The notes below the pieces were generated by a model. The model had not been told where the DNA came from and did no database searches. It was given only the letters and a program-made list of their open reading frames with translations. From an uncultured Alphaproteobacteria bacterium (GTDB lineage: Bacteria; Pseudomonadota; Alphaproteobacteria; HIMB59; GCA-002718135), in assembly GCA_902580765.1 (NCBI GenBank), contig CACHLW010000012.1, forward strand, positions 1-34,086: 34,086 nt of DNA, given 5' to 3'. Shown in pieces: positions 8,875 to 20,659 of this stretch (the stretch's first letter is position 1; the number at the start of each line of letters is the position of its first letter). The translations under genes were made by a program, and so were the position numbers.

Positions 8875-11800
8875 AGAACTTACAAATATTTTTAATCAGA
8901 ATCAAGGTGTACAAAATTTTAATAGTCTAAAGATTTCAATAGCCAGTCCTGATGATATAAGATCATGGTCTTTCGGTGAAATAAAAAAACCTGAGACAAT
9001 TAACTATCGTACTTTTAAACCAGAGAAAGACGGATTATTTTGTTCAAGGATTTTTGGTCCTGTAAAAGATTATGAATGTCTTTGTGGAAAATACAAAAGG
9101 ATGAAATTTAGAGGAATAATTTGTGAAAAATGTGGAGTAGAAGTTACACTTTCAAAAGTAAGAAGAGATAGAATGGGTCACATAGAGTTAGCAGCTCCTG
9201 TATCGCACATCTGGTTTATGAAATCTTTACCAAGTAGAATTGCGACTCTTTTAGACATGACAATTAAAAATCTTGAAAAAGTTTTATATTTCGAACAATT
9301 TATAGTTGTTGAACCAGGTTTAACAGACTTAAAAAAAGGCGAAATTATTTCTGAAGAGCAATTTATTGATTATCAAGATGAGTATGGTGAAGATTCTTTC
9401 AGCGCTGCAATTGGAGCTGAAGCAATCGAACAAATGTTATTGAGTATAGATTTAGACACAGAATATAATCAACTGAAAATTGATTTAACTGAGACTAAAT
9501 CAGAGTTAAAGAAAACTAAAATTACTAAACGATTAAAATTAATTGAGTCATTTATTTTATCAAAAAATAAACCAGAGTGGATGATATTAAGAGTACTACC
9601 TGTTATTCCACCAGAATTAAGACCTTTGGTTCCACTTGATGGAGGAAGATTTGCAACAAGTGACTTAAATGATTTATACAGAAGAGTAATTAATAGAAAT
9701 AATAGATTAAAGAGATTAATTGATCTCAGAGCCCCAGATATAATTATTAGGAATGAAAAAAGAATGCTTCAAGAGTCAGTTGATGCTCTATTTGACAACG
9801 GAAGAAGAGGAAGGGTAATAACCTCGACAAATAAAAGACCTCTAAAATCATTATCTGACATGTTAAAAGGTAAACAAGGAAGGTTCAGACAAAATCTTCT
9901 TGGTAAAAGAGTAGATTATTCTGGAAGATCTGTAATAGTAGTTGGTCCTAACTTAAAACTTCATCAATGTGGTATTCCCAAAAAAATGGCTCTCGAATTA
10001 TTCAAGCCATTTATTTTCCATAAACTTGATATTTATGGATGGGCTAACACAATTAAAGCTGCAAAAAAACTAGTTGAGAAAGAGGATCCCAGAGTCTGGG
10101 ATATTTTAGAAGAAGTAATTCGAGAACATCCTGTACTTTTAAATAGGGCACCCACATTACACAGACTTGGAATTCAAGCATTTGAACCAACTTTGATCGA
10201 AGGTAAATCCATACAACTACATCCTTTAGTTTGTACAGCATTCAATGCTGATTTTGATGGTGATCAAATGGCTGTACATGTACCACTTAGTCTTGAAGCA
10301 CAATTAGAAGCAAGAGTTCTAATGATGAGTACTAATAACATTTTGTCTCCTTCTAGTGGAAAGCCTATCATTGTGCCTTCACAAGATATAGTCCTCGGAA
10401 TTTATTATCTATCTATCATCAGGGAAAGTCAAAAAGGACAAGGAAGAATTTTCGTAGATTTAAATGAGATAGAAAAAGCTTTAGAGAATGGAGATGTAAG
10501 TCTTCACACAAAAATAAACGCAAGAATTAGAAATCATAATGATGAAAAGCAAATAGTTCAGACTACGCCAGGTAGAATGATATTAGGAGATATTCTTCCA
10601 AAAAACAAAAATATAAGTTTTGAAATGATTAATAAAATACTTACAAAAAAAGAAGTAAGTAATATCATTGACTCAGTCTATAGGTTTTGTGGTCAAAAAG
10701 AAACAGTACTATTTGCAGATCATATTATGCAAATAGGTTTTAAGTACGCAGCAATAGCTGGTATATCATTCGGAAAAGACGATTTAATTATACCGTCTGA
10801 TAAAGATAGTTTATTAAACGCAACTCAGCTTAAAGTTCAAGAATATGAAAATCAATATCAGGACGGCTTAATTACCCAAGGGGAAAAATACAATAAAGTT
10901 GTTGACGCATGGTCTGAATGTACAAACAAAGTTGCAGATAAAATGCTTGATGTTATTTCCAACCCTGCTGATGATGAACCAATAAATTCTGTTTATATGA
11001 TGGCTCATTCTGGTGCAAGAGGTTCTGCTGCACAACTAAAGCAATTATCAGGAATGAGAGGCCTTATGGCTAAACCTTCTGGCGAAATTATTGAAAATCC
11101 AATTAAATCCAATTTTAAAGAAGGCTTGTCTGTTTTAGAATATTTTACTTCAACACATGGAGCAAGAAAAGGACTTGCTGATACGGCATTAAAAACTGCA
11201 AGTAGTGGTTACCTAACTAGAAGACTTGTTGATGTTGCTCAAGACGCAGTGATTCGAGAAGAGGATTGCAACACAAAAAATGGAGTTATTGTTGAAGAAA
11301 TTGTAGAATCTGGAAACATTACTTCTCCATTAACAGAAAGAGTTTTAGGTAGAACTCCAGTTGAAGATATAATAGATGAAAACAATACTACTATAGTTAA
11401 GTCTGGAGAAATAATTTCTGAAAGCCACTTAGACCCTATTTCTAAACTTGGTATCAGATCTTTAAAAATAAGATCAGTTTTAACTTGTGAAACTGAAGAT
11501 GGTATTTGTTCAAAATGTTATGGTAGAGATCTTGCAAGGGGTACACCAGTAAATGTTGGTGAAGCAGTAGGCATAATTGCTGCTCAATCAATTGGAGAAC
11601 CAGGTACGCAGCTAACAATGCGTACTTTTCATATAGGAGGTGCGGCTAGTTCATCAGTGGAACAATCAAATGCTTCTTCACCAGTAGCGGGAAAAATCAA
11701 ATTTGAAAATATAAAAATTATAGAGGATCGTTTTAAAAACAAAATAGTTTTAAGTAGAAATGGTAAAATAAAAATTATTGATGAAAATATTGAAAAATAT

Positions 11801-12985
11801 ACTTCAAATATTCCTTTTGGTTCTAAAATACTAGTAAATGATGGAGAAAATGTTGATAATAATAAAATTATTGCTGAATGGGACCCTTATACTTTACCCA
11901 TCATTGCAGAGAAAAATGGTTTTATTAAATATAATGATTTGAAACAAGGTGTTTCCTTTAGAGAGTCTATTGATGATACTACTGGAATTTCAAGTAAAAT
12001 AGTAATTGATTGGAGTCAAAACCAAAAAAGTAAAAATTTTAAACCAGCAATTAATATTTTAGAAAATTTAACTGAAGATCAGAAAGATACTAATTTTTCT
12101 AATTATCCAATGTCAATTGATTCTATATTGAGTGTTGAGGACGGACAAGAAGTCTCAGCTGGTCAGGTTATAGCAAGAATTCCAAAAGAGTCTTCAAAAA
12201 CAAAAGATATTACAGGTGGTTTACCAAGAGTTGCTGAATTATTTGAAGCTAGAAAACCTAAAGATCCTGCAATAATGTGTGAGATCGATGGAAAAATTTC
12301 TTTTGGTAAGGATTATAAAAATAAAAGAAGAGTTATTATTACTTCTCTTGATGAAGAAGAGAAATTTGAAATATTAATTCCAAGATCAAAGTATTTAAAT
12401 GTACAAGAGGGAGATTTTGTTAAAAAAGGGGATATTTTAGTTGAAGGTACTCCTGTTCCTCATGATATTCTTAGAATCTTAGGTATTGAAGAATTAGCAA
12501 GATATCTAGTTAGAGAAGTACAATCTGTCTATAAACTTCAAGGAGTTTATATTAATGATAAGCATATTGAAACCATTGCTAGACAAATGCTTCAGAAAGT
12601 TCTTATCAAAAATTCTGGAGATTCAAATTTAATTGTCGGAGAACAAATTCAAAGAAGAGATGTTCTAAAATTAAATAAAATACTTTCTAGTGAAGGTAAA
12701 AATGAAATTAAATATGAGCCTGTATTATTAGGAATTACCAAGGCTAGTTTACAAACTAACTCCTTTATTTCAGCTGCTTCATTTCAAGAAACTACAAAAG
12801 TGCTAACTGATGCAGCTACGTTAGGTAAAATAGATACATTAAATGGTTTAAAAGAAAATGTCATAGTTGGGAGATTAATTCCTGCTGGGACTGGAAAGAT
12901 GACTACAGATTATGAAAACATTGCATTTGAAAGAGATAAGGAGATAATTGAAAAAAATCAGACAGAAAATATAGAAAATTCCTAA
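8867..12985 (+). CDS. rpoC: DNA-directed RNA polymerase subunit beta'
   Basis: RpoC carries the catalytic Mg of RNA polymerase. The protein has 1372 residues. The N-terminal zinc finger uses C71, C73, C86 and C89. The active-site loop NADFDGDQM begins at 460, with D462, D464 and D466 as the three Mg ligands. A second zinc site uses C801, C874, C881 and C884. The trigger-loop region [12 protein letters not shown] follows. The ATG overlaps the rpoB end by 8 bp, and both frames continue without interruption. Confidence 0.98.
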   Translation: MNKELTNIFNQNQGVQNFNSLKISIASPDDIRSWSFGEIKKPETINYRTFKPEKDGLFCSRIFGPVKDYECLCGKYKRMKFRGIICEKCGVEVTLSKVRRDRMGHIELAAPVSHIWFMKSLPSRIATLLDMTIKNLEKVLYFEQFIVVEPGLTDLKKGEIISEEQFIDYQDEYGEDSFSAAIGAEAIEQMLLSIDLDTEYNQLKIDLTETKSELKKTKITKRLKLIESFILSKNKPEWMILRVLPVIPPELRPLVPLDGGRFATSDLNDLYRRVINRNNRLKRLIDLRAPDIIIRNEKRMLQESVDALFDNGRRGRVITSTNKRPLKSLSDMLKGKQGRFRQNLLGKRVDYSGRSVIVVGPNLKLHQCGIPKKMALELFKPFIFHKLDIYGWANTIKAAKKLVEKEDPRVWDILEEVIREHPVLLNRAPTLHRLGIQAFEPTLIEGKSIQLHPLVCTAFNADFDGDQMAVHVPLSLEAQLEARVLMMSTNNILSPSSGKPIIVPSQDIVLGIYYLSIIRESQKGQGRIFVDLNEIEKALENGDVSLHTKINARIRNHNDEKQIVQTTPGRMILGDILPKNKNISFEMINKILTKKEVSNIIDSVYRFCGQKETVLFADHIMQIGFKYAAIAGISFGKDDLIIPSDKDSLLNATQLKVQEYENQYQDGLITQGEKYNKVVDAWSECTNKVADKMLDVISNPADDEPINSVYMMAHSGARGSAAQLKQLSGMRGLMAKPSGEIIENPIKSNFKEGLSVLEYFTSTHGARKGLADTALKTASSGYLTRRLVDVAQDAVIREEDCNTKNGVIVEEIVESGNITSPLTERVLGRTPVEDIIDENNTTIVKSGEIISESHLDPISKLGIRSLKIRSVLTCETEDGICSKCYGRDLARGTPVNVGEAVGIIAAQSIGEPGTQLTMRTFHIGGAASSSVEQSNASSPVAGKIKFENIKIIEDRFKNKIVLSRNGKIKIIDENIEKYTSNIPFGSKILVNDGENVDNNKIIAEWDPYTLPIIAEKNGFIKYNDLKQGVSFRESIDDTTGISSKIVIDWSQNQKSKNFKPAINILENLTEDQKDTNFSNYPMSIDSILSVEDGQEVSAGQVIARIPKESSKTKDITGGLPRVAELFEARKPKDPAIMCEIDGKISFGKDYKNKRRVIITSLDEEEKFEILIPRSKYLNVQEGDFVKKGDILVEGTPVPHDILRILGIEELARYLVREVQSVYKLQGVYINDKHIETIARQMLQKVLIKNSGDSNLIVGEQIQRRDVLKLNKILSSEGKNEIKYEPVLLGITKASLQTNSFISAASFQETTKVLTDAATLGKIDTLNGLKENVIVGRLIPAGTGKMTTDYENIAFERDKEIIEKNQTENIENS

Positions 12986-13002
12986 TTTTATAGGATATCT
13001 GC

Positions 13003-13029
13003 TTGACTTTATTGCAATCAATTTATAAA
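13003..13029 (+). promoter_or_regulatory. Candidate promoter upstream of rpsL
   Basis: TTGACT (13003-13008) and TATAAA (13024-13029) are separated by 15 bases, slightly shorter than ideal. They lie in the 104-bp rpoC-rpsL gap, where a separate str-operon promoter would be expected. A short leader hairpin follows: CTACGA (13035-13040) with TCGTGG (13052-13057), including one G-T pair. Confidence 0.45.
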
Positions 13030-13089
13030 GACCCCTACGATTTGTTAAAGGTCGTGGATTAAATTCCAAACACTTAACTAGAGGATAAA

Positions 13090-13461
13090 ATGCCAACTAT
13101 TAACCAACTTGTTAGAAAAGGTAGAAACACAGTAAAAAAAAGGAACAAAGTTCCTGCTTTAGATAAAAGTCCTCAAAAACGTGGAGTTTGCACTAGGGTG
13201 TATACAACAACACCAAAAAAGCCAAATTCAGCATTAAGAAAAGTTGCAAGGGTCAAGCTTACTAATGGTCAGGAGGTATCAGCTTACATTCCTGGAGAAG
13301 GCCATAATTTGCAAGAGCATTCTGTAGTCTTAATAAGAGGAGGTCGTGTTAAAGATCTTCCTGGTGTAAGATATCATATTTTAAGAGGAACTCTTGATAC
13401 TCAAGGTGTTTCAGCAAGAAAACAAAGACGCTCCCTTTATGGAGCAAAACGTCCAAAATAA
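13090..13461 (+). CDS. rpsL: 30S ribosomal protein S12
   Basis: S12 lies at the decoding centre and affects accuracy. The protein has 123 residues and begins [12 protein letters not shown]. The sequence [13 protein letters not shown] places the conserved streptomycin-related lysines at K43 and K88, both unchanged. The segment [10 protein letters not shown] around 87-96 is intact. The start follows GAGGATAAA. It opens the str/S10/spc block and is followed by rpsG after 2 bp. Confidence 0.98.
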   Translation: MPTINQLVRKGRNTVKKRNKVPALDKSPQKRGVCTRVYTTTPKKPNSALRKVARVKLTNGQEVSAYIPGEGHNLQEHSVVLIRGGRVKDLPGVRYHILRGTLDTQGVSARKQRRSLYGAKRPK

Positions 13462-13463
13462 TT

Positions 13464-13934
13464 ATGTCTAGAAGAAGAGCGGCAGAAAAAAGAACAATCC
13501 TTCCAGATCATAAATATAAAGACCTAGTTTTAGCAAAATTTATGAATAGAATTATGTTAGATGGTAAAAAATCCATTTCAGAAAAAATAGTTTATGGCGC
13601 TTTTGATATTGTATCTAAAAAATCAGATAAGACACCAATTGATTTTTTTCATGAAGCATTAAATAATGTAAAACCATCATTAGAAGTTAGATCACGTAGA
13701 GTCGGTGGAGCTACTTATCAAGTTCCAATGGAAGTCAGACCGAAGAGAGCTCAAACTTTAGCAATGAAATGGATAGTGGACTCAGCCACTAAAAGAAACG
13801 AAAAAACAATGAGAGAAAGAATTGCTAATGAAATTATAGATGCGTTTAACAACAAAGGAAATGCAGTTAAAAAAAGAGAAGAAACTCATAAAATGGCTGA
13901 TGCAAATAGAGCCTTCTCACACTTTAGATGGTAA
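13464..13934 (+). CDS. rpsG: 30S ribosomal protein S7
   Basis: S7 nucleates assembly of the 30S head and contacts E-site tRNA. The protein has 156 residues and starts [10 protein letters not shown]. It contains [19 protein letters not shown] and ends [10 protein letters not shown], all family signatures. The ATG follows the rpsL stop by two bases with no clear Shine-Dalgarno sequence, so it probably depends on coupling to rpsL. In E. coli, S7 represses this operon; no matching mRNA structure is apparent here. Confidence 0.97.
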   Translation: MSRRRAAEKRTILPDHKYKDLVLAKFMNRIMLDGKKSISEKIVYGAFDIVSKKSDKTPIDFFHEALNNVKPSLEVRSRRVGGATYQVPMEVRPKRAQTLAMKWIVDSATKRNEKTMRERIANEIIDAFNNKGNAVKKREETHKMADANRAFSHFRW

Positions 13935-13940
13935 AAATAT

Positions 13941-16019
13941 ATGAATAGAACTCATCCATTATCAAAATATAGAAATATAGGTATCATGGCACATATCGAT
14001 GCTGGTAAAACAACAACCACAGAAAGAATACTATACTATACAGGTAAGTCTCACAAAATTGGTGAAGTTCATGATGGTGCGGCAACTATGGATTGGATGG
14101 AGCAAGAACAAGAAAGAGGTATCACTATTACTTCAGCAGCAACAACATGTTTTTGGAAAGATCATCGCATAAATATAATTGATACTCCGGGGCACGTAGA
14201 TTTTACAATTGAGGTTGAAAGATCTTTAAAAGTATTGGATGGAGCGGTAGCTGTATTTGACGGGGTTGCTGGAGTAGAGCCACAATCTGAAACAGTGTGG
14301 AGACAAGCTGACAAATATAAAGTCCCAAGAATGTGCTTTGTAAACAAATTAGATAGAACCGGCGCAAACTTTTTTATGTGTGTGGACATGATTTCAGAAC
14401 GTTTAGGTTCTTATCCTTTAGTGACTCAATTACCAATTGGAATCGAAAGCAGCTTAAAAGGTGTTGTAGATTTAGTTTCAAACAAAGCTATTATTTGGCA
14501 AGATGAAAGTCTTGGAGCAAAATTTGACATTGTTGATATACCTGAAGATTTGAAAGAACAATCCTCTGAATATAGATTAAAATTAATAGAAAAAGCCGTT
14601 GAAGAAGATGATAGCATCATGGAGAAATATCTTGAGGGGAATGAACCATCTATAGAAGAATTAAAGCTATGTATTAGAAAAGGTACTTTAAGAGGAACTT
14701 TTGTTCCTGTTTTGACAGGATCAGCATTTAAAAATAAAGGTGTGCAACCACTTTTGGATGCAGTTATTGACTATATGCCCTCTCCAACAGATGTTTCAAG
14801 TGTAAGGGGAGTTGACATAAATGATGATTCAAAAGAATTAATAAGAAAATGTGAGGATAATGAACCATTTAGTGCTCTAGCATTTAAGATTATGACTGAC
14901 CCATTTGTAGGAAGTCTTACTTTTGCAAGAATTTACTCTGGATCAATTAATACAAAAGATTCAGTTCTAAATTCAAATTCTGGAAAAAAAGAAAACATTG
15001 GAAGAATGCTTTTAATGCACGCTAATAATAGAGAAGAAATAAAAACTGCAAATGCTGGCGATATTGTTGCGTTGGTTGGTTTAAAAGATGTAACAACTGG
15101 TGAAACTTTATGTGCCTCTGATAATCCAATAGTATTGGAAAAAATGGATTTTCCAGATCCTGTAATAGAAGTTGCTGTTGAACCTAAAACTAAAGTTGAT
15201 CATGAAAAAATGGGTCAAGCACTTGGAAGATTAGCTCAAGAAGATCCAAGTTTTAGAGTAACTACCGACCATGAAAGCGGTCAAACAATTATAAAAGGTA
15301 TGGGAGAGCTACACCTTGAAATATTGGTAGACAGGATGAAAAGAGAGTTTAAGGTTGAGGCAAACGTTGGTGCACCTCAAGTTGCTTACAGAGAAACAAT
15401 TTCAAGCTCATTTGATGTTGACTACACACACAAAAAACAATCAGGTGGAGCTGGTCAATTTGCTAGGGTAAAAATTAAATTCGAACCTGGTGAACCCGGA
15501 AGTGGTTATGAATTTGTAAACCAAATTAAAGGTGGGAACATACCTACAGAACATATTCCTGGAGTTGAAAAGGGTTTAGTAGCTCAACAACAGACCGGAG
15601 TTATAGCTGGTTTTCCTTGTATAGATTTTAAAGCAACATTATATGATGGAGCTTATCATGATGTTGACTCTAGCGTTCTAGCTTTCGAAATTGCTGCAAG
15701 GGCAGCTTTTAGGGAAGGTATCTCAAAAGCAAAACCTGTTTTATTAGAACCCATGATGAAAGTTGAGGTTGTAACACCTGAAGAATATATGGGTGATGTA
15801 ATTGGAGATCTTAACAGCAGAAGAGGTCAAGTACAAGAGATGTCCACAAGAGGAAATGCAAACGTAGTAGATGCAATGGTACCACTTGCAAATATGTTTG
15901 GCTATGTAAATAATTTAAGATCACTCTCACAAGGTAGAGCAAATTATTCAATGCAATTTGATCACTACGAGGAAGTTCCATCAAATGTAGCTGAAGAAGT
16001 AAAGGCAAAGTTAGCATAA
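13941..16019 (+). CDS. fusA: Translation elongation factor G
   Basis: EF-G is the GTPase that drives tRNA-mRNA translocation and ribosome recycling. The 692 residues are full length. Motifs are AHIDAGKT at 17-24, DTPGH at 82-86 and NKLD at 136-139, with domains II-V following, including [18 protein letters not shown]. Its stop overlaps the rpsJ start as TAATG. In most proteobacteria tuf would sit between these two genes; here there is no room for it. Confidence 0.98.
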   Translation: MNRTHPLSKYRNIGIMAHIDAGKTTTTERILYYTGKSHKIGEVHDGAATMDWMEQEQERGITITSAATTCFWKDHRINIIDTPGHVDFTIEVERSLKVLDGAVAVFDGVAGVEPQSETVWRQADKYKVPRMCFVNKLDRTGANFFMCVDMISERLGSYPLVTQLPIGIESSLKGVVDLVSNKAIIWQDESLGAKFDIVDIPEDLKEQSSEYRLKLIEKAVEEDDSIMEKYLEGNEPSIEELKLCIRKGTLRGTFVPVLTGSAFKNKGVQPLLDAVIDYMPSPTDVSSVRGVDINDDSKELIRKCEDNEPFSALAFKIMTDPFVGSLTFARIYSGSINTKDSVLNSNSGKKENIGRMLLMHANNREEIKTANAGDIVALVGLKDVTTGETLCASDNPIVLEKMDFPDPVIEVAVEPKTKVDHEKMGQALGRLAQEDPSFRVTTDHESGQTIIKGMGELHLEILVDRMKREFKVEANVGAPQVAYRETISSSFDVDYTHKKQSGGAGQFARVKIKFEPGEPGSGYEFVNQIKGGNIPTEHIPGVEKGLVAQQQTGVIAGFPCIDFKATLYDGAYHDVDSSVLAFEIAARAAFREGISKAKPVLLEPMMKVEVVTPEEYMGDVIGDLNSRRGQVQEMSTRGNANVVDAMVPLANMFGYVNNLRSLSQGRANYSMQFDHYEEVPSNVAEEVKAKLA

Positions 16020-16327
16020 TGGATAATCAAAATATCAGAATTAGACTTAGAGGTTTTGATAGTTCACTTTTAGACACTAGTACTCAAGATATTATTAATA
16101 CAGCAAAGAGAACTGGAGCAAAAGTAAAGGGACCTATTCCACTACCTACAAGATTTGAAAGATTTACTGTAAATAAATCTCCTCACATCGATAAAAAAAG
16201 CAGAGATCAACTAGAAATAAGAACACATAATCGCCTTCTAGATATAATTGATCCAACACCTCAGACAGTAGATGCCTTAATGAAATTAGATTTATCCGCT
16301 GGGGTAGAAGTGGATATAAAAATTTAA
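16019..16327 (+). CDS. rpsJ: 30S ribosomal protein S10
   Basis: S10 is a 30S head protein that, as NusE, also takes part in antitermination and binds NusG. The protein has 102 residues. The signature [20 protein letters not shown] is followed by [20 protein letters not shown]. The start overlaps fusA by one base, so no separate S10 leader exists between them, unlike in E. coli. rplC follows after one base. Confidence 0.97.
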   Translation: MDNQNIRIRLRGFDSSLLDTSTQDIINTAKRTGAKVKGPIPLPTRFERFTVNKSPHIDKKSRDQLEIRTHNRLLDIIDPTPQTVDALMKLDLSAGVEVDIKI

Positions 16328-16328
16328 C

Positions 16329-16973
16329 ATGTTAAGATCTGGCCTTATAGCAACTAAAATGGGTAACAGTTCCTACTACTATGATGATGGAACAAACACT
16401 CACGTAACAGTCCTTAAAGTAGATGAGTGTATAGTATCAGGCGTCAAAACTATAGAAAAAGACGGGTACAATGCAGTTCAATTGGCTTCTATTGATACAT
16501 TAAAAGATATTTCTAATATAAAAAAACCACAAAGAAAAATTTTTTCTTCAATTAAGATTAACCCAAAACAAATTTTGAAAGAGTTTAAAGTTGATAATGA
16601 AAATATCTTAGAAATTGGAACAAAATTAGATGCAAGTCATTTTAAGGTTAATCAATTTATTGATGCAAGTAGTTTTTCTATTGGAAAAGGTTTTGCAGGG
16701 GTTATGAAAAGACATAACTTTGGGGGATTAAGAGCTTCACATGGAGTATCCATTTCACATCGTTCTCACGGTTCAACAGGTCAAAATCAAGATCCTGGAA
16801 GAGTTTTTAAAGGAAAGAAAATGGCTGGTAGAATGGGTAATAGAAAGGTTACAAAACAAAATTTAAAAATAATTCAAGTCGATAATGAAAATAATCTTTT
16901 AATAGTTAAAGGATCAGTACCTGGAAAAAAAAATTCGATTATATATTTAAAAGATTCAGTTAAAAGGTCATAA
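16329..16973 (+). CDS. rplC: 50S ribosomal protein L3
   Basis: L3 is an early-assembly 50S protein with a loop reaching toward the peptidyl transferase centre. The protein has 214 residues and starts MLRSGLIATKMG. The loop GSTGQNQDPGRVFKGKKMAG contains the Gln that PrmB methylates in E. coli. The middle, at about 60-110, is Lys/Ile-rich and less conserved, in line with the AT-rich genome. rplD begins immediately after the stop. Confidence 0.96.
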   Translation: MLRSGLIATKMGNSSYYYDDGTNTHVTVLKVDECIVSGVKTIEKDGYNAVQLASIDTLKDISNIKKPQRKIFSSIKINPKQILKEFKVDNENILEIGTKLDASHFKVNQFIDASSFSIGKGFAGVMKRHNFGGLRASHGVSISHRSHGSTGQNQDPGRVFKGKKMAGRMGNRKVTKQNLKIIQVDNENNLLIVKGSVPGKKNSIIYLKDSVKRS

Positions 16974-17597
16974 ATGAAAAAAGAAGTTCTAAATCTAAAA
17001 AATAAAACTGTAGGTGATATCGATTTAGATACAAGTATATTTGGCATAAAAAATCTTCCTGATTTAGTTCACCAGTATATTAGATATCAAAATGCTAAAT
17101 CCAGACAAGGTTCGCATAAGACGAAATCTAGATCTGAAGTTAATGGAAGAAGTAAAAAACCTTTTTCTCAAAAAGGTACCGGAAATGCTAGGCAAGGTAG
17201 TAATAAACCTCCTAATTTTAGGGGTGGAGCAGTTTCTATGGGTCCTTTAAATAGAGATCATTCATTTTCTTTAAATAAAAAGGAGAAGAAATTAGCTTTA
17301 AAATCAGCATTATCAATTAAAAATAAAGAAAATAAAATTATAATAATTGATACTTTTGAGATCAAAAGTTTCAAAACCAAGGATTTATTTTCAGATTTAA
17401 AAAAATTTGAATATGAATCTGCACTATTTATTCATTCTGAAAATGGATTAGATAAAAATTTCAAGCTTGCTTCCTCAAATTTACCCAAAGTATCTATATT
17501 AAACCAAAAAGGTATAAATGTTAAAGATCTTATTACTTTTGATAAAATTTTTATTGAGAAAAATTCTATAAATGAAATTTCAAAGAGGCTATCATGA
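16974..17597 (+). CDS. rplD: 50S ribosomal protein L4
   Basis: L4 binds 23S rRNA and lines the exit tunnel. The 207 residues include the extended loop KSRSEVNGRSKKPFSQKGTG and NFRGGAVSMGP, both diagnostic. In E. coli, L4 also represses the S10 operon through the S10 leader, but no such leader is visible here. The C-terminal half is less conserved. The gene abuts rplC with no gap and overlaps rplW by 4 bp. Confidence 0.95.
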   Translation: MKKEVLNLKNKTVGDIDLDTSIFGIKNLPDLVHQYIRYQNAKSRQGSHKTKSRSEVNGRSKKPFSQKGTGNARQGSNKPPNFRGGAVSMGPLNRDHSFSLNKKEKKLALKSALSIKNKENKIIIIDTFEIKSFKTKDLFSDLKKFEYESALFIHSENGLDKNFKLASSNLPKVSILNQKGINVKDLITFDKIFIEKNSINEISKRLS

Positions 17598-17905
17598 TAA
17601 ATAAAAACGTTTCTCTTGAAAGAGCTTATGAAATTATAAAGAAGCCTGTAACAACTGAAAAATCTACAAATCTTCAACAATTTAATCAATATTCATTCCT
17701 AGTAGCTAAAGATACAAACGCATTTGAAATCAAAAATGCTATAGAAAAAATTTTTAAAGTTAAGGTTATTAAAGTCAATACATCTATTTTACGTGGTAAA
17801 GGTAAAACTTTTAAAGGACAATTCGGTTTCCGTAAAGATACAAAAAAAGCAATTGTAACGCTAAACGAAGGCAATACTATTGACTCCTCATTGGAGATTA
17901 AATAA
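17594..17905 (+). CDS. rplW: 50S ribosomal protein L23
   Basis: L23 sits at the tunnel exit and is the docking site for trigger factor and SRP. The protein has 103 residues. The N-terminal [15 protein letters not shown] is typical, followed by [16 protein letters not shown] and the loop [20 protein letters not shown]. The ATG lies four bases inside the end of rplD, and the stop overlaps rplB as TAATG. Confidence 0.95.
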   Translation: MINKNVSLERAYEIIKKPVTTEKSTNLQQFNQYSFLVAKDTNAFEIKNAIEKIFKVKVIKVNTSILRGKGKTFKGQFGFRKDTKKAIVTLNEGNTIDSSLEIK

Positions 17906-18726
17906 TGCTTATTAAATTCAAACCTACCACCCCAGGTCTAAGAGGAACTGTTTTAGTTTCAAAAAAGGATTTATCAAAAGATAAGCCCTTTAAATCTCTT
18001 ACCAAAAAACTCAATTCTACAGGTGGTAGAAATAATCAGGGTAGAATAACTTCAAGAAGAATGGGTGGAGGAGTTAAACGAAAGTACAGATTAATTGATT
18101 TTAAAAGATCCAAAATTGATATCTTAGGAGAAGTTATAAGAAATGAGTATGATCCAAATAGATCTGCATTTATTTCTCTAGTGAAATATGAAGATGGCGA
18201 ACACAGCTATATTATATCACCAAAAAATATCAAAGTTGGTGAAAAAATAATATCTGGTGAAAACGTTCCAATTAAAAATGGTAACTGTTTACCTATAAAT
18301 AATATTCCAGTTGGTACAAACATTCATAATATTGAACTTAAACCTGGTGCAGGAGCACAATTAATAAGATCAGCAGGTACCTCAGCTCAAATAGTATCAA
18401 AAGAACTACCATATGTTCAAATTAAACTAATTTCTGGAGAAATTAGACATATAAATAAAAATTGTAAAGCTACAATTGGCGAAGTATCTAATGCTGATCA
18501 AAAAAATATTAAATTAGGTAAAGCAGGTAGAAAAAGATATCTAGGTTTTAGACCCAAGGTAAGGGGTGTTGTCATGAACCCAGTCGATCATCCTCATGGG
18601 GGTGGCGAAGGAAGAACTTCAGGAGGTAGAGATCCAGTTACTCCTTGGGGTGTTTCAACTAAAGGCAAAAAAACAAGAAATAACAAAAGAACGAATGTAT
18701 TTATTATCAAAAGGAAGAAAAAATAA
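17905..18726 (+). CDS. rplB: 50S ribosomal protein L2
   Basis: L2 is a large 50S protein near the peptidyl transferase centre, needed for subunit association. The 273 residues are normal. It starts [14 protein letters not shown] and contains [20 protein letters not shown]. The conserved C-terminal [20 protein letters not shown] includes the essential His of the family. TAATG overlaps join it to both rplW and rpsS. Confidence 0.98.
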   Translation: MLIKFKPTTPGLRGTVLVSKKDLSKDKPFKSLTKKLNSTGGRNNQGRITSRRMGGGVKRKYRLIDFKRSKIDILGEVIRNEYDPNRSAFISLVKYEDGEHSYIISPKNIKVGEKIISGENVPIKNGNCLPINNIPVGTNIHNIELKPGAGAQLIRSAGTSAQIVSKELPYVQIKLISGEIRHINKNCKATIGEVSNADQKNIKLGKAGRKRYLGFRPKVRGVVMNPVDHPHGGGEGRTSGGRDPVTPWGVSTKGKKTRNNKRTNVFIIKRKKK

Positions 18727-19007
18727 TGTCTAGATCAATTTGGAAAGGTCCATTTGTTGATGTAACTCTAATTAAAAAGGCTGAAAAGTTATCTCAGTCT
18801 GGTAGAAAAGAAGTATTAAAAACTTGGTCTAGAAGATCAACAATACTTCCACAATTTGTAGGGCTAACATTCGGCGTTTATAATGGGCAAAAGTTTGTTC
18901 CAGTAACAGTTAATGAACAAATGGTCGGGCATAAGTTAGGTGAATTTTCACCAACTAGAACATTCAAAGGGCACACAGCTGCAGATAAAAAGGCGGAACA
19001 AAAATGA
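18726..19007 (+). CDS. rpsS: 30S ribosomal protein S19
   Basis: S19 is a 30S head protein that contacts the bridge to the 50S subunit and the A-site finger. The protein has 93 residues and starts [12 protein letters not shown]. It contains IKTW-type ([17 protein letters not shown]) and [15 protein letters not shown] signatures. It overlaps rplB by one base and rplV by four. Confidence 0.97.
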   Translation: MSRSIWKGPFVDVTLIKKAEKLSQSGRKEVLKTWSRRSTILPQFVGLTFGVYNGQKFVPVTVNEQMVGHKLGEFSPTRTFKGHTAADKKAEQK

Positions 19008-19372
19008 ATCAAAACTTAACTGCTATTGCAAGAGATAATATGGTTAGAATTAGTCCTTCAAAGCTATCACTATTAGTTAATAGTATTGTAAATATGAAAG
19101 TTAGTTCAGCAATTAATCAGCTTAAATTTTCTTCTAAAAGAATATCAAAAACAATACTAAAAGTTTTAAATGCTGCTATCGCAAATGCCGAGAATAACAA
19201 ACAACTAGATATAGATAAACTATTTGTAAAAGAAGCATTTGTAGGAAAAAGTTTAAGAATGAAAAGATGGAGACCTAGAGCTAAAGGAAGAGCCGCATCT
19301 ATCATTAAACCGTTTAGTAAAGTAACTATAGTTCTTGAAGAAAGATCTGAAATAAAAAAGGAAAAAAAATAA
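19004..19372 (+). CDS. rplV: 50S ribosomal protein L22
   Basis: L22 lines the exit tunnel with its long beta-hairpin. The protein has 122 residues. The N-terminal [18 protein letters not shown] is typical, and the hairpin tip segment [19 protein letters not shown] is the family signature. The C-terminus adds a short Lys/Glu tail. It overlaps rpsS by 4 bp and rpsC by one base (TAATG). Confidence 0.96.
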   Translation: MNQNLTAIARDNMVRISPSKLSLLVNSIVNMKVSSAINQLKFSSKRISKTILKVLNAAIANAENNKQLDIDKLFVKEAFVGKSLRMKRWRPRAKGRAASIIKPFSKVTIVLEERSEIKKEKK

Positions 19373-20049
19373 TGGGACAAAAAGTTAATCCTTACGGTAT
19401 TAGGCTTGGTATTAATAAAACTTGGTCATCAAGATGGTTTTCAAAAAACCAATACACTAAATTGCTTCATCAAGATTTAAGAATTAAAAACTACGTTGAG
19501 AAAAAATTAAAAAATGCAAGCATATCTAAGATTAATATAGAAAGAGCAGCAAAAAAATTAAGACTTTCAATTTACAGTTCTAGACCCGGTATTATTATCG
19601 GAAAAAAAGGTGCTGATATCGAAACATTAAAAAATGATCTTTCAAAAATGTCAAACCTTGAAGTTTTTTTAGATATTAAAGAAGTTAGAAAGCCAGAAGT
19701 TGAAGCAAAATTAGTTGCTGAAAATATTGCTTCACAATTAGAGAAAAGAATTTCATTTAGAAGAGCAATGAAAAAAGCTGTTCAATCTGCGATGAGATTA
19801 GGAGCGAAAGGAGTTAAGGTTGTTTGTAGTGGAAGATTAGGTGGGGCTGAAATAGCAAGAACTGAAAAATATCATGAAGGAAGTGTTCCACTTCATACAC
19901 TTAGAGGGGATATAGATTACTCTACAGCTGAAGCTGAAACAACATACGGAATTTGTGGAATTAAGGTCTGGATTAATAAAGGTGAGATATTGTTAAAGGA
20001 TCCATACGCAAGTGAAAAAAAACAAATTGATCAAGGTAGTGTCAGATAA
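19372..20049 (+). CDS. rpsC: 30S ribosomal protein S3
   Basis: S3 lines the mRNA entry tunnel and has helicase-like activity with S4 and S5. The protein has 225 residues and starts [16 protein letters not shown] domain has its GxxG loop in IIGKKGAD (75-82). The C-terminal domain contains [17 protein letters not shown]. It is coupled by TAATG to rplV upstream and rplP downstream. Confidence 0.98.
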   Translation: MGQKVNPYGIRLGINKTWSSRWFSKNQYTKLLHQDLRIKNYVEKKLKNASISKINIERAAKKLRLSIYSSRPGIIIGKKGADIETLKNDLSKMSNLEVFLDIKEVRKPEVEAKLVAENIASQLEKRISFRRAMKKAVQSAMRLGAKGVKVVCSGRLGGAEIARTEKYHEGSVPLHTLRGDIDYSTAEAETTYGICGIKVWINKGEILLKDPYASEKKQIDQGSVR

Positions 20050-20465
20050 TGAATATGTTATCTCCTAAAAAAACAAAATTTAGAAAACAGTTTAAAGGTA
20101 GAATACATGGCAGTTCTAAAGGAAATTATAAATTAAACTATGGTAGTTTTGGTCTTAAGGCTATGGAACCTGAGAGGGTTACATCTAGACAGATTGAAGC
20201 TGCAAGAAAAGCAATCACAAGATATTTAAAAAGAGCTGGAAGAATGTGGATTAGAATATTTCCTGATGTACCAGTCTCAAAAAAACCTGCTGAGGTTAGA
20301 ATGGGCAAAGGTAAAGGTTCAATTGAATATTGGGCTTGTAGGGTTAAGCCAGGAAGAATTATGTTTGAAGTTGACGGCGTTAATATAAATGATGCTAGAA
20401 AAGCCATGACTCTTGCTGCTGCAAAACTTCCAATTAAATGTAAATTTGTTGAAAGAAATATATAA
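20049..20465 (+). CDS. rplP: 50S ribosomal protein L16
   Basis: L16 binds near the A-site tRNA acceptor arm and organises the 50S active site. The protein has 138 residues. It starts [18 protein letters not shown] and includes [38 protein letters not shown] and KLPIKCKFV, all conserved. TAATG overlaps link it to rpsC and rpmC. Confidence 0.97.
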   Translation: MNMLSPKKTKFRKQFKGRIHGSSKGNYKLNYGSFGLKAMEPERVTSRQIEAARKAITRYLKRAGRMWIRIFPDVPVSKKPAEVRMGKGKGSIEYWACRVKPGRIMFEVDGVNINDARKAMTLAAAKLPIKCKFVERNI

Positions 20466-20659
20466 TGAACAAAAAAAATAGTCTAGATAGCAAAAAAATC
20501 CAAGAAGAAATATTAAACCTAAAAAAATTAATATTAAATTTGAATTTTCAAAAATCTTCTGGTCAATTAGAGAAGACATCTCAAATCAGAAATACTAAAA
20601 AAGAGATTGCTAGATTAAAAACTAAACTATCAAATACAAATGGAGTTAAGAATGCCTAA
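20465..20659 (+). CDS. rpmC: 50S ribosomal protein L29
   Basis: L29 is a small helical protein at the tunnel exit next to L23. The protein has 64 residues. The core SSGQLEKTSQIRNTKKEIAR matches the family pattern around its conserved (A/S)xxxxxxxxIRxxKKxIAR stretch. The N-terminal half is Lys/Leu-rich and degenerate. It overlaps rplP by one base, and its last eight bases overlap the start of rpsQ. Confidence 0.92.
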   Translation: MNKKNSLDSKKIQEEILNLKKLILNLNFQKSSGQLEKTSQIRNTKKEIARLKTKLSNTNGVKNA

